Assembly: GCF_030036535.1 (NCBI RefSeq)
Contig: NZ_CP080387.1
Span: forward strand, 2,232,001 to 2,296,000
Origin: Agrobacterium cucumeris
GTDB taxonomy: Bacteria; Pseudomonadota; Alphaproteobacteria; Rhizobiales; Rhizobiaceae
Length of the DNA: 64,000 nt
Direction of reading: 5' to 3'
The position numbers and the translations under genes are program-made. Position 1 is the stretch's first letter. Each line of letters begins with the position of its first letter. Below the pieces are notes generated by a model. The model did not search any database and was not told where the DNA came from. It saw only the letters and a program-made list of their open reading frames with translations. Shown in pieces: positions 36,477 to 45,615 of this stretch.

Positions 36477-37843
36477 GAAAATCCACCATGATGAAGGCGG
36501 TCATCGCCGCTTCCGCCCTGTTCGCCTCTACCTCCGTTTTTGCGCAGGACAAGCCAGCCTATGAGACCGGCATGATCCCGGCCGAGCACATCATGGTACC
36601 AGACGGCGATATTCTCGCCAGCGTCTTCCTGATTTCGGACGCAGACGGCTGGACAGCCGCCGACGAAGAGCGCGCCAAGGCGCTGGTTGCAAAGGGTGCC
36701 GCCGTGGTCGGCATCGACTTCAAGGAATATCTCAAGGCGCTCGAAGCCGATGACGACGAGTGTATCTACATGATCTCGGACGTCGAGTCGCTGTCGCAGC
36801 AGATCCAGCGCACCGCCGGCACCAGCAGCTATCGCCAGCCCATTCTCACCGGCATCGGCAAGGGCGGAACGCTGGCGCTGGCGATGATCGCGCAAAGCCC
36901 GGTCTCCACCGTCCGCGACGCCATTGCCGTCGACCCCAAGGCGGGCCTGCCGCTCGAGAAGATACTCTGCACGCCCGCCACCAAGGACAAGGTGGATGGC
37001 GAAACGGTCTATGGCCTGACCGACGGTCCGCTGCCTGCGCCCGTCAGCGTGCTGTTTACGCCCGCTGCGGACCAGAAGGGCCGCGACCACGTCAACGCGC
37101 TCGTCAAGCTGCATCCCGACATCGACGTGACTGACGTGGATGACAAGGCGGACGAAATTCTGACACAGACCCTGTCCGACCAGATCGACGCCGCCGGCGA
37201 CACCGACAGCCCGCTCGGCCTGCCGATCAAGGTTCTCGAAACGAGCCCTGTCATGGATACCATGGCGGTGATCTATTCCGGCGACGGCGGCTGGCGCGAT
37301 CTCGACGAGGAAGTGGGCGGTGCACTGCAAAAACAGGGTATTCCCGTGATCGGCGTGGATGCCCTGCGGTATTTCTGGAAAGAAAAGCAGCCACAGGAAG
37401 TGGCAAGCGACCTTGGCCGCATCATCGACACCTATCGCAAGCAGTGGAAGGTTCGCAACGTCGTGCTGATTGGCTATTCCTTCGGTGCCGACATCATTCC
37501 TGCAACCTACAATCTTCTGCCGGAACGCGCGAAATCCCACGTCGTGCAGCTCTCGCTGCTGGGCCTGTCGACGGAAGTGGATTTCGAAATTTCCGTTCAG
37601 GGCTGGCTTGGCGTGGCTGGCGAAGGCAAGGGCGGCAAGACGGTGGATGACATCGCCAAGATCGATCCGAAGCTGGTGCAGTGCGTATACGGCATGGAGG
37701 AGGAGGATGAAGACCCCTGCCCCGGCCTGAAGGCGAAGGGTGTGGAAACGATCGCCATTGAAGGCGGCCACCATTTCGACGAAGACTATGAGGCACTCGC
37801 AAAGCGGATTGTGACATCGCTGAAGACGCGGCTGCCCAAATAG
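36473..37843 (+). CDS. acvB: AcvB, periplasmic lysyl-phosphatidylglycerol hydrolase / virulence protein
   Basis: The 456-residue protein starts at ATG 36473 (ATGA overlap with lpiA) with a Sec signal MMKAVIAASALFASTSVFAQ. Two alpha/beta-hydrolase-like halves are seen: the first with GIGKGGTLAL (no Ser at the elbow), the second with a proper nucleophile elbow GYSFG (Ser336) and GGHHFD near the end for the catalytic His. AcvB of A. tumefaciens hydrolyses lysyl-PG made by LpiA and is needed for virulence; VirJ, encoded on some Ti plasmids, is its shorter relative. Coupling to lpiA pairs the making and breaking of the same lipid. Confidence 0.95.
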   Translation: MRKSTMMKAVIAASALFASTSVFAQDKPAYETGMIPAEHIMVPDGDILASVFLISDADGWTAADEERAKALVAKGAAVVGIDFKEYLKALEADDDECIYMISDVESLSQQIQRTAGTSSYRQPILTGIGKGGTLALAMIAQSPVSTVRDAIAVDPKAGLPLEKILCTPATKDKVDGETVYGLTDGPLPAPVSVLFTPAADQKGRDHVNALVKLHPDIDVTDVDDKADEILTQTLSDQIDAAGDTDSPLGLPIKVLETSPVMDTMAVIYSGDGGWRDLDEEVGGALQKQGIPVIGVDALRYFWKEKQPQEVASDLGRIIDTYRKQWKVRNVVLIGYSFGADIIPATYNLLPERAKSHVVQLSLLGLSTEVDFEISVQGWLGVAGEGKGGKTVDDIAKIDPKLVQCVYGMEEEDEDPCPGLKAKGVETIAIEGGHHFDEDYEALAKRIVTSLKTRLPK

Positions 37844-38129
37844 AGTATCTTCACCTGAGGGGCTTCGGGAGAATTTCCGAAGCTCCTAACATGAATTTGC
37901 AGGCTCCCTCCCCGGAAAACATCATCTCCCGCAGCCTTCAGCCCCGGTTGAATGACCGGCGGCAGTTCGAAACCCGTCTTCGATCGCCACCCACGCTTGC
38001 GGAATCGATTAAATTATTATTCAAAAGAACCCGGCCGGCGGCGAATGTTCATGGCGTTTCCTCAACCATGCTTCTGTTGATTGCCAACCATGGATTTTAT
38101 ATTTTCGGACCGGTTCAGGGAGCCGCCGC
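37844..38129. promoter_or_regulatory. acvB-telA intergenic region
   Basis: A 7-bp hairpin GCTTCGG/CCGAAGC (37862-37883) follows acvB without a T run. Further on the DNA becomes AT-rich (38005-38030), a likely telA promoter. AACCATG occurs twice, 22 bp apart (from 38066), in front of telA; its meaning is unknown. No telomere-like long palindrome is present. Confidence 0.4.
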
Positions 38130-39458
38130 ATGCCCGCCTTAAAGCGCAAGACAAAAACACCCGTCCTCGTGGAACGCATCGACCAGTTCGTCGCCGGCGT
38201 CAGAGAAGCGATGAAAAGCAGCGACGCTGTGCGGAACAAGAAAATCCGCGATCTGTGGGATGCTGAAGTCCGCTACCATTTCGACAATGGCCGCACTGAA
38301 AAGACGCTCGAACTTTACATCATGAAATATCGGTATGCGCTGAAGGCCGAGTTCGGCCCAAAGAGCACACCGCTTGCCATCTGCAACATGAAAAAACTGC
38401 GTGAACGGCTGAATACCTATATCGAGCGGGCCGACTATCCGAAAACCGGCGTGGCGACATCCATCGTCGAAAAAATCGAGCGGGCGGAATTCAACACTGC
38501 CGGCCGCAAGCCCACGGTTCTTCTGCGCATCGCGGACTTCATTGCAGCAATGAACGGCGTGGCCAAAAAAGAGGAAATGCAGGCACTCTGGAATGCTGAA
38601 CTCAGCATCATGAAGGACAGGGCGCAGACGACGATCATCTCCTACATCACCAAATACCGCAATGCGATCCGCGAAGCCTTCGGTGATGATCACCCGATGC
38701 TGAAGATCGCGACCGGCGATGCCGCGATGTATGACGACGCCCGCAAGGTCAAGATGGAAAAGATCGCCAACAAGCATGGCGCCCTGATCACATTCGAAAA
38801 CTACCGGCAGGTTCTGAAGATCTGCGCCGATTGCCTGCAGTCAGCCGATCCGCTGATGATCGGCATAGGCCTGATCGGCATGACGGGACGGCGTCCTTAC
38901 GAGGTCTTTACCCAGGCCGAATTTTCCCCCGCCCCCTATGGCAAGGGCGTTTCCAAATGGAGCATCCTGTTCAACGGCCAGGCCAAGACGAAACAGGGCG
39001 AAGGAACGAAATTCGGGATCACCTACGAAATCCCGGTTCTTGCCCGCTCCGCCACCATTCTCTCCGCCTATGAACGTCTGCGCGCAAGCGGCCAGGGAAA
39101 ACTGTGGCACGGCATGTCGATTGACGATTTTTCGTCAGAAACCCGTCTGCTGCTCCGGGACACGGTTTTTAACCTGTTCGAGGATTTCTGGCCGAAGGAA
39201 GAGCTTCCCAAGCCCTATGGCCTGCGGCACCTCTATGCCGAGGTGGCGTATCACAATTTCGCACCGCCCCACGTCACCAAGAACAGCTATTTCGCTGCCA
39301 TTCTCGGACATAACAACAACGACCTCGAAACCTCGTTGTCCTATATGACCTACACGCTGCCCGAAGATCGCGACGATGCGCTGGCCCGCGCCAAGCGCAC
39401 GAATGAGCGGACATTGCAGCAAATGGAAAGCATTGCGCCGGTTTCCCGTAAGGCATAG
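38130..39458 (+). CDS. telA: Telomere resolvase (protelomerase) TelA
   Basis: Cuts and rejoins replicated telomeres into covalently closed hairpin ends of a linear replicon. Length is 442 residues, exactly that I recall for A. tumefaciens C58 TelA. The tyrosine-recombinase-like catalytic residues align at the published positions: Arg255 in TGRRPYE, Lys286 in NGQAKTKQG, Arg366 in YGLRHLYAE, His394 in LGHNNND and nucleophile Tyr405 in LSYMTYTL. The basic N-terminal half (two similar RxxKIRDLW/MQALWNAELS helical stretches) would bind DNA. AGGGAG precedes ATG 38130. It lies on the lpiA-acvB strand after 286 bp, as in C58 from memory. Ordinary phage integrase is unlikely because the arm domain and adjacent att/tRNA site are missing. 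Confidence 0.95.
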   Translation: MPALKRKTKTPVLVERIDQFVAGVREAMKSSDAVRNKKIRDLWDAEVRYHFDNGRTEKTLELYIMKYRYALKAEFGPKSTPLAICNMKKLRERLNTYIERADYPKTGVATSIVEKIERAEFNTAGRKPTVLLRIADFIAAMNGVAKKEEMQALWNAELSIMKDRAQTTIISYITKYRNAIREAFGDDHPMLKIATGDAAMYDDARKVKMEKIANKHGALITFENYRQVLKICADCLQSADPLMIGIGLIGMTGRRPYEVFTQAEFSPAPYGKGVSKWSILFNGQAKTKQGEGTKFGITYEIPVLARSATILSAYERLRASGQGKLWHGMSIDDFSSETRLLLRDTVFNLFEDFWPKEELPKPYGLRHLYAEVAYHNFAPPHVTKNSYFAAILGHNNNDLETSLSYMTYTLPEDRDDALARAKRTNERTLQQMESIAPVSRKA

Positions 39459-39461
39459 TGC

Positions 39462-39492
39462 GCGAGCCGCGGATTTCAGTCCCGCGGCTCGC
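39462..39492. terminator. Bidirectional terminator telA / graK
   Basis: An 11-bp perfect stem GCGAGCCGCGG (39462-39472) / CCGCGGCTCGC (39482-39492) fills the 45-bp gap between the two converging genes. T run is short (CGTTTC). Confidence 0.7.
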
Positions 39493-39503
39493 CGTTTCTA
39501 CCA

Positions 39504-40790
39504 TCAAACCCGCTCATCACCCGATGTGCGGTAAAGCAGGGTCAACACGGTCAGCAACAAGCCGGTCAACGCGACCGAGCCGAAAATGTAGAAATTCCAT
39601 TCCGGCGCGAGACCGCGTTGCAAAACGAGGCCGCCGATCATCGGGCCAGCGATGCCGCCGAGCCGGCCGACCGCCAGCGAAAAGCCGAGGCCCGTGCCGC
39701 GAATATGAACAGGGTAAAGCCGGCCGACCAGAACATTGGCAAGGATCTGGGTTCCGATCGTTCCGGCACCGGCAAGCGCGACGAAGACATAGAGCAGCGG
39801 CCCCTTGTTCACCGTCAAAGCCCAGATAGAGGCGGCACCGATGGCAAATAGCACCGCGACGACCACCTTGACGTTGCCCTTATCGGCAAACCGCCCGCCA
39901 ATGAGGATGCCGATCGCGGCTCCGACATTGAGCATGATCGAGAAGCTGAGCGCCGAGCTGATATCATAACCCATCTTGTTCATGATGGTCGGCAGCCAGT
40001 TGACCATGCCGAAGGTCAGAAGCAGCGAGCAGAAGTGAATGCCCCATGCATTCAGCGTCGAAAGCAGCCGGCCTTCCGAAAACAGCGCGCCGACGCCACC
40101 CTTTTGAATTTTCGCATGGGGCACGATGCGTTGCAGACCGTAGCTGTCGCAAATGCCGTCTGCCTCCGCCTGCCGGCCCTTGCTTGCCAGCCATTCCGGC
40201 GATTCCGGCAGGAACCGCATGAATATCGGCAGAAGAATAAGGGGCAGACCACCGATCAGCATCAAAGGTCGCCAGCCATAGCTCTCCAGCAGGAGAATAC
40301 CCATCAGACCGGAAATGATGCCGCCGATGAGATAGCCGAGGAAAGACAGGGAATTGGCCTGCGCCCTGCGGTGCGGCGGCGAGAATTCCAGTACCAGCGC
40401 GGTCACTGTCGGCAAAAGCGCGCCCAGGCCGAGACCGGCAAGGAAGCGCGTGATTTCAAAAGCCAGAAAGTTCGGCGTCATGGCCGAAGCAATCATCATC
40501 GATGAAAACCCGGCAAGGCTGATGAGCACGACCTTGCGGCGGCCGATACGGTCCGCCATGGTGCCGGCAAACAGCGCGCCGAGCAGCATGCCCACCAGCG
40601 TCAGCGCCGCAGCGCGACCGACCATGGCAGGGTTGAGCGCCCAAGCGCCCTCTTTCAGCAGCGCCGGCGCAACCGCGCCGTAAACGACCAGATCGTATCC
40701 GTCGAACATGATCATCAGACCACATGTCGCGATGACGCCAGCCGGGTTTTTCGTCCGCACCGAGGCGGCGCTCATATAATTCGTGGACAT
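39504..40790 (-). CDS. graK: MFS aromatic acid:H+ symporter, probable gamma-resorcylate transporter
   Basis: The 428-residue transporter has 12 predicted membrane segments and AAHS-family motifs: DGYDLVVYGAVAPAL in TM1 and GTMADRIGRRKVVL in loop 2-3, plus RFLAGLGLGALLP. Start 40790 (MSTNYMSAAS) has GGGAGGA upstream. It is the last gene of the gra cluster but separated from graE by 220 bp with its own palindromic operator, so it may be transcribed from its own promoter. The name follows gene order in Rhizobium sp. MTP-10005. Confidence 0.88.
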   Translation of the reverse strand: MSTNYMSAASVRTKNPAGVIATCGLMIMFDGYDLVVYGAVAPALLKEGAWALNPAMVGRAAALTLVGMLLGALFAGTMADRIGRRKVVLISLAGFSSMMIASAMTPNFLAFEITRFLAGLGLGALLPTVTALVLEFSPPHRRAQANSLSFLGYLIGGIISGLMGILLLESYGWRPLMLIGGLPLILLPIFMRFLPESPEWLASKGRQAEADGICDSYGLQRIVPHAKIQKGGVGALFSEGRLLSTLNAWGIHFCSLLLTFGMVNWLPTIMNKMGYDISSALSFSIMLNVGAAIGILIGGRFADKGNVKVVVAVLFAIGAASIWALTVNKGPLLYVFVALAGAGTIGTQILANVLVGRLYPVHIRGTGLGFSLAVGRLGGIAGPMIGGLVLQRGLAPEWNFYIFGSVALTGLLLTVLTLLYRTSGDERV

Positions 40791-40941
40791 CTTCCTCCCT
40801 TTCACGCCTGAACGCGCTATCCGGAATGGATTGCGTCTCCCGTTCCCGGCGATAGCTCCGCGAGTGCCCGGCCTGCTCCACCCTGATATGTGCCCCGCTC
40901 CTGTCAAGACACATATCGCCGATATCACCCGTCTCCGATTA

Positions 40942-40976
40942 AATATTGCATTTGCAAAAATTGCAAATGCAATATT
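40942..40976. promoter_or_regulatory. Perfect palindrome upstream of graK, probable GraR operator
   Basis: Two 16-bp arms (40942-40957, 40961-40976) are perfect inverted repeats with an AAA spacer, centred on TTTGCA-AAAAT-TGCAAA. The TTTGCA/TGCAAA half-sites recur between graD and graR. Size and symmetry suit a MarR-family dimer. It sits about 150-185 bp before the graK start. Confidence 0.7.
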
Positions 40977-41010
40977 GATGATTGTCAGGCCTTAGGACCC
41001 GACAGAAATG

Positions 41011-41346
41011 TCAGTCAGGCTTCAGCCCGGAAATCCTCGATAGTGTTGGCGTCCAGCGCAGAATACGAACGCATTTATAGACGCCGTGAACGACAAACGG
41101 ATCGGCAGCGCTGAAGGCAATCATATCTTCTATGCAACGGGCTTCGGCAATGACGAGTGCGGCAGATGACCCGGCGCTTTCCGCCTGCATGGGGCCGGAT
41201 GCCAGAATTCTAAATCCCAGCGGCATGGTCTCCTCACTGCGCAAATAGGCCTTGTGCGCGTCCATCTGCGCCGTCCGCTGCTCCCCGGCGGCGGGGTCGC
41301 TTTCGGCAAAGCGAACATAGAGACCTGTCCGGTTGCCGGTGCTCAT
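41011..41346 (-). CDS. graE: YciI-family protein of the gra cluster
   Basis: The 111-residue protein has a ferredoxin-like YCII fold: RAxH-type start GLYVRFAESDP, MDAHKAYLRSEETMPLGFRILASGPM, and DMIAFSAADPFVVHGVYKCVRI with the Asp-Pro of the family. Its role in resorcylate breakdown is not established; YciI relatives act as dehydrochlorinases or isomerases. The start overlaps graB's stop by 4 bp, so it belongs to the operon. Confidence 0.85.
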   Translation of the reverse strand: MSTGNRTGLYVRFAESDPAAGEQRTAQMDAHKAYLRSEETMPLGFRILASGPMQAESAGSSAALVIAEARCIEDMIAFSAADPFVVHGVYKCVRILRWTPTLSRISGLKPD

Positions 41347-42233
41347 CGGGCAAGCACGAAATCATGGTTCACCGACCAGAACCACTCGCCGATGAAATCC
41401 AGTTGCCGGGCCTTTTCCGCATCCTCCACCCGCTGGAAATCGGCCAGCAGGCTCTCTTTCACACCGAACACCGCATCCGAACGGATATAGGGATCATCCG
41501 GATCGAAAATATGCGTGACGAGCGTAGTAAAGCCTTCTGCCGAAACGATATAATGCAGATGCGCCGGCCGGTAGGGATGACGCCCCATGGCCCGCAGCAA
41601 TCGCCCGACCGGGCCATCATCCGGGATCGGATAATATTTCGGCTTCGTCGCCCGGAACCAGTAGCGCCCGTCCTTACCGGTAACGAAAACACCGCGCAGA
41701 TTGAAGTCCGGCTGAATACCCTTCTGCTGCACGTCGTAGAAACCTTCATCATTGGCCTGCCAGACATCGATGCGCGCGCCGGCAACCGGTGCGCCTTCGG
41801 TATCGAGAATACGGCCGGTCACCACCATATCCTCGCCCTTGCCATCGAGGCAGATATTGGCGCCCATCGGCATTTCCGGCGCATCAGCCACATGGAAAGG
41901 GCCGAGAACGGTGGATTCCGACGCGCCGCTCGGCTTACGGTGATTGATGGCGTCAACCAGCATGGAAACGCCGAGAATATCGGAAAACAGGATCCACTCC
42001 TGCCGCCATTCATTGCAGATCTGGCCGACCTCGGTGAGAAAATGGATAGCTTTCATCCACTCCTCCTCGGTCGGCTCGATTTCCTTCACCGCCTCATGCA
42101 GCTTGCGGGTGACGACGGCCATGATCTCCTTCAAGCGCGGATCGTCACAGTCGTGCATGCGGGCAATAACCGTCTCCGCCGAACGCTCCTCAACGAAATA
42201 GCCATCATCGCTGGTCATCTTCGTATCCGTCAT
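41343..42233 (-). CDS. graB: Hydroxyquinol 1,2-dioxygenase
   Basis: Intradiol ring cleavage of hydroxyquinol (1,2,4-trihydroxybenzene) to maleylacetate, non-heme Fe(III). The 296 residues have an N-terminal helical dimer domain (about 1-100) and the catalytic beta-sandwich: GASESTVLGPFHV, DVWQANDEGFYDVQ (Tyr ligand), KPKYYPIPDDGPVG (Tyr ligand) and HPYRPAHLHYIVSA with the two His ligands. Catechol dioxygenases share the fold; the neighbours (maleylacetate reductase, resorcinol hydroxylase) fix the substrate. Confidence 0.94.
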   Translation of the reverse strand: MTDTKMTSDDGYFVEERSAETVIARMHDCDDPRLKEIMAVVTRKLHEAVKEIEPTEEEWMKAIHFLTEVGQICNEWRQEWILFSDILGVSMLVDAINHRKPSGASESTVLGPFHVADAPEMPMGANICLDGKGEDMVVTGRILDTEGAPVAGARIDVWQANDEGFYDVQQKGIQPDFNLRGVFVTGKDGRYWFRATKPKYYPIPDDGPVGRLLRAMGRHPYRPAHLHYIVSAEGFTTLVTHIFDPDDPYIRSDAVFGVKESLLADFQRVEDAEKARQLDFIGEWFWSVNHDFVLAR

Positions 42234-42245
42234 GTCTTCCTCCCA

Positions 42246-43301
42246 TCACTCCGGCCGCGCGCCGTCAAGGGCGCGCTGCAACAGGTCGCGGATCGCGGCT
42301 TTTTCGATTGGCCGCGGGCACCAATAAGGATTGGCCGTCGCAAGCTCGGCCATGGGGTCGAGATCACCCTGCTGCACACCAAGCGCTGCAAGGCTCACTG
42401 GCGCGCCAAGTCGGGCGGCAAAGCCGTGAAGCCCAGCCCCGGCCCTGCCGCCGACAAGTGCGGCGAGCGGCGCGAGCAGATCGGGCACTGCCTGTTCCAC
42501 ATAGGCAACGGTGTGCGGCAAGAGCACCGCGTGGGTTTCGGCATGCGGCAGATCGAGACTGCCGCCCAGCGTGTGGCAAAGCTTGTGATGCAACGACATG
42601 CCGACGGCGCCGAGCACCGTGCCGCACAGCCAAGCGCCATAAAGTGCCGTCTCGCGCGCCGTAATATCCTGCGGCTCAGCCTTCACGCCGGGAAGCGCCT
42701 CGACCATTGCCCGCAATCCCTCCACCGCCATCAGGCTGGCGATGGGATTGCGATCTCGAGCATAGAGCGCCTCAGCCGCATGGGCCATGGCGTTCAGTCC
42801 GCTTGTCATGCTGATGGCCACGGGCAGCCCGAGCGTCAGTTCCGCATCGTAGATCACGACCTCAGGCAGGATTTCCGGGCCGCGCATGGTGGTCTTCACC
42901 CCGTTTTCCGTCTGGCCAAGAATGGGCGTCACCTCGGAACCGGCATAGGTGGTTGGAATGACGATCTGCGCCGCATCGGTGCGCAGCGCAATCGCCTTGC
43001 CGAGACCGGTGGTCGAACCACCGCCGAGCGCCACGACACAATCCGCATTGGCGGCGCGATAGTCTTCGACCGCCCTCTTCGTCACCTCGACCGGCGTGTG
43101 CATGGTAGCCTCGGAAAAGACACCGACCGCGAGACGACCGAGCCGGGTGGCGAGCGCTTCCGCATCGCCCTTCTGCTGTGGCGTGGAAAGCACCAGCGCG
43201 CGCGACAGGCCAAGGCGGCGGATTTCCTCCGCCACCCCCGTCGAGCTGCCCGCTCCGAAGACGATGCGGGCAGGAGCTGCCATGTAGACGAAGGGCTGCA
43301 T
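42246..43301 (-). CDS. graC: Maleylacetate reductase
   Basis: NADH-dependent reduction of maleylacetate to 3-oxoadipate; iron-ADH superfamily, 351 residues. GAGSSTGVAEEI and VALGGGSTTGLGKAIAL are the nucleotide-binding motifs and GLNAMAHAAEALYARD and LHHKLCHTLGG supply the metal-site or equivalent His. Follows graF by 3 bp and precedes graB by 12 bp. Confidence 0.94.
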   Translation of the reverse strand: MQPFVYMAAPARIVFGAGSSTGVAEEIRRLGLSRALVLSTPQQKGDAEALATRLGRLAVGVFSEATMHTPVEVTKRAVEDYRAANADCVVALGGGSTTGLGKAIALRTDAAQIVIPTTYAGSEVTPILGQTENGVKTTMRGPEILPEVVIYDAELTLGLPVAISMTSGLNAMAHAAEALYARDRNPIASLMAVEGLRAMVEALPGVKAEPQDITARETALYGAWLCGTVLGAVGMSLHHKLCHTLGGSLDLPHAETHAVLLPHTVAYVEQAVPDLLAPLAALVGGRAGAGLHGFAARLGAPVSLAALGVQQGDLDPMAELATANPYWCPRPIEKAAIRDLLQRALDGARPE

Positions 43302-43304
43302 GGC

Positions 43305-44288
43305 TCAGGCCCCGTCGAGCTTGAACAGGCGGCGGGCATTGGTGCGGCCGATCTTCACCCGATCGGCTTCCGCAATACTCGTCGCATTGAACCAGTCGGA
43401 GGCATGATCGATATTCTCGAACGGCCAATCGGTGGAAAACAGGATGCGGTCAGCGCCGATTTCCAGAATGGCGTCGATCAGCGTCTGGGTGCGGAAATTG
43501 CCCGACGTCGTGATGTGGAAATTCTCGTTGAAATAATCCACGAAACGGCGCTTGGCCGGATAACGCGGTGGCAGCTTCACCCAGGCATTGCGGTGGTCGA
43601 TACGCCACATCATGTAGGGCAGCCCCTCACCCATGTGGCCGAGAATGATGTTGAGGCGCGGATGTTCGTCAAACAGGCCCGACGCCATGAGACGCAGCGC
43701 ATGAACAGCCGTTTCCTGCGCAAAGGCCCAGGTGGGGCCGAGCAGCCAGGGATGGCCGTCATAGATGCGCGAATCCTGCGGCAGCGGGTTGCGCGGATGC
43801 AGGTAAAACGGCACATCGAGCTTCTCGACCGCTCCCCAGAAGGGGCGATATTGCGGCAGGTCGTAATAAAGCGGCGTCTGGCCGTCGCCCTCCTGGCTGA
43901 AACCATTGACGAGCGCACCGACGAAACCGAGATCGTTGACACAGCGCTGAAGTTCCTCGGTCGCCGCATCCGGGTCCTGCAAAGGCAGGGCGGCAAAGGC
44001 AAGGAAACGATCCGGCCGCCTGGCGCATTCTTCGGCAAGCACGTCATTGGCGCGCCGCGCAATCTCAATCGCCTTCTTCTTGTCCGGAATAGCCTGCACC
44101 GCCGGCGCATTCAGCGACAGGATCATGGTTTCGATGCCATGCGCATCCATCAGCTTCAGGCGCGTATCCTGAATGTCGAGCAGGCGGTGCTGCAGCTCCT
44201 TCCAGTAGTCGCCGGGTACGAAACCGGCCGAATCCTGAAGGGTTTCCGGGATTGCGAAATGCTCCTCGAGAGCGACCTTGCCTTGCAT
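43305..44288 (-). CDS. graF: Gamma-resorcylate (2,6-dihydroxybenzoate) decarboxylase
   Basis: Reversible, cofactor-free decarboxylation of 2,6-dihydroxybenzoate to resorcinol. Start 44288 gives 327 residues beginning MQGKVALEEHFAIPETLQ, essentially the sequence I recall for the Rhizobium sp. MTP-10005 enzyme of known structure. Metal ligands are at Glu8, His10, His164 (YLHPRNPLP) and Asp287 (STDWPF), with His218 (LGHMGEG) in the active site, amidohydrolase fold. GGAGGAAAC precedes the start; an ATG 27 bp upstream is unlikely. Confidence 0.97.
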   Translation of the reverse strand: MQGKVALEEHFAIPETLQDSAGFVPGDYWKELQHRLLDIQDTRLKLMDAHGIETMILSLNAPAVQAIPDKKKAIEIARRANDVLAEECARRPDRFLAFAALPLQDPDAATEELQRCVNDLGFVGALVNGFSQEGDGQTPLYYDLPQYRPFWGAVEKLDVPFYLHPRNPLPQDSRIYDGHPWLLGPTWAFAQETAVHALRLMASGLFDEHPRLNIILGHMGEGLPYMMWRIDHRNAWVKLPPRYPAKRRFVDYFNENFHITTSGNFRTQTLIDAILEIGADRILFSTDWPFENIDHASDWFNATSIAEADRVKIGRTNARRLFKLDGA

Positions 44289-44333
44289 GTTGTTTCCTCC
44301 GAAATTGCTGTTCATGTGCCGCCAGATGCGCGG

Positions 44334-45563
44334 TCAATACTGGCCCTTGGGTTCCAGCCCGAGCATGCTCTGGCCGATCATCGTGCCCACGGCATCCCAG
44401 TTCATGCTGATGTGGCGGCCAACCGCGTTGGCATCGCGCCAGGCCCGCTGCACGGGGTTGGCAAGATCGAGCCCGACGCCGCCGGTGGAATCGTTCAGCG
44501 CCTGCACGGCGCGCAGCGCCAGCGACACCGCAAAAGCCTGGCCACGACGGCTCAAAAGACGGTCATCCACGGTGAATTCCGCCCGGCCTTCGATCCGGGC
44601 CTGCGCCAGCACCTGTGCGCGCGCCACGTCGCGCAGCAGGATTTCGCAGGCGGCATCCACGCTTGCCGCCGCTTCGGCAACACGCAGCTGAATGGTCGGA
44701 AATTCGGCCATGCGGTTGTTGCCACCGGCCACCGCACCGCGCGTCACCCGGCCACCGACATGGTCGACATAAGCGACAAGCGCCCCCTTGGCCGCACCAA
44801 CACCGGCGGCCGCGAGACAGGAAGGAATGCCGGTCAGAAGCGGCATGTTGAACAGGCCTTCCCCGGCATAATATTGCCCGCCGGGCGTCTTGCCGCTGAT
44901 GGCGTCCGGGAAGGTCAGAACCCGATGTTTGGGAACGAAGACATCATCGAGAACCAGCGTCTTGGAGCCCGTGCCGGCCAGCCCCACCACATGCCAGGTA
45001 TCTTCAATGGCATATTGGCTGGCGGGAACGAGCAGGAAGGCGGGAACCGGCCTGCCCTCACCCACCGGCGGCAGAATGGCGGCGCAGAGCGACCATTGCG
45101 CATTTTCGCAACCCGAAGCGAAGGCCCATTTGCCGCTGAGGCGATAACCGCCCTCGGCGACGTCAGCCATTTTCACCGGTGCGTAGGAACCACACAGCAG
45201 CGCGTCAGGGTTTTCACCCCAGACGTCGGCCTGCGCCTCTTCCGGAAACATCGCCAGCAGCCATTGATGGGCGGAAAGCAGGCCGGCCACCCAGCCAGTC
45301 GACGCACAGGCAGCCGAAAGCTCGATATTGGCCTCGACCAGTTCAGCGAATTCACCGCCCTTTCCGCCAAAGGCGCGGGGCTTGACGATATCGAAATACC
45401 CGATGCCGCGCAGTGCCTCGATATGGCTGGCGGGCACGCGTCGCGCCTCTTCCGTCTGGCGGGCGCTCGCCCGGAAAAGATCGGCTATGTCTGCAACACG
45501 GCCGGTGAGGCGGACATACGGGGTCGTTTGCGCCGGCTGCGGCGCATGGCTCATATCGTTCAT
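44334..45563 (-). CDS. graA: Resorcinol hydroxylase, oxygenase component
   Basis: Two-component flavin monooxygenase (acyl-CoA-dehydrogenase fold, HpaC-dependent group) converting resorcinol to hydroxyquinol using FADH2 or FMNH2 from GraD. Start 45563 has AAGGAG 7 nt upstream, 409 residues. Segments ACASTGWVAGLLSAHQWLLAMFP, AEGGYRLSGKWAFASGCENAQW and the C-terminal NDSTGGVGLDLANPVQRAWRDANAVGRHI are typical of this group. Located directly before graF. Confidence 0.93.
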   Translation of the reverse strand: MNDMSHAPQPAQTTPYVRLTGRVADIADLFRASARQTEEARRVPASHIEALRGIGYFDIVKPRAFGGKGGEFAELVEANIELSAACASTGWVAGLLSAHQWLLAMFPEEAQADVWGENPDALLCGSYAPVKMADVAEGGYRLSGKWAFASGCENAQWSLCAAILPPVGEGRPVPAFLLVPASQYAIEDTWHVVGLAGTGSKTLVLDDVFVPKHRVLTFPDAISGKTPGGQYYAGEGLFNMPLLTGIPSCLAAAGVGAAKGALVAYVDHVGGRVTRGAVAGGNNRMAEFPTIQLRVAEAAASVDAACEILLRDVARAQVLAQARIEGRAEFTVDDRLLSRRGQAFAVSLALRAVQALNDSTGGVGLDLANPVQRAWRDANAVGRHISMNWDAVGTMIGQSMLGLEPKGQY

Positions 45564-45615
45564 GATTGTCTCCTTCGGAAAGGTACTTGGCCGGTGGCTG
45601 ACAGGCCGGGAAATA

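Noticed and set aside
38130..39458. telA as a phage or genomic-island integrase
   Set aside because: Catalytic residue spacing, length and the lpiA-acvB neighbourhood fit TelA; there is no tRNA end, att repeat or phage gene nearby.
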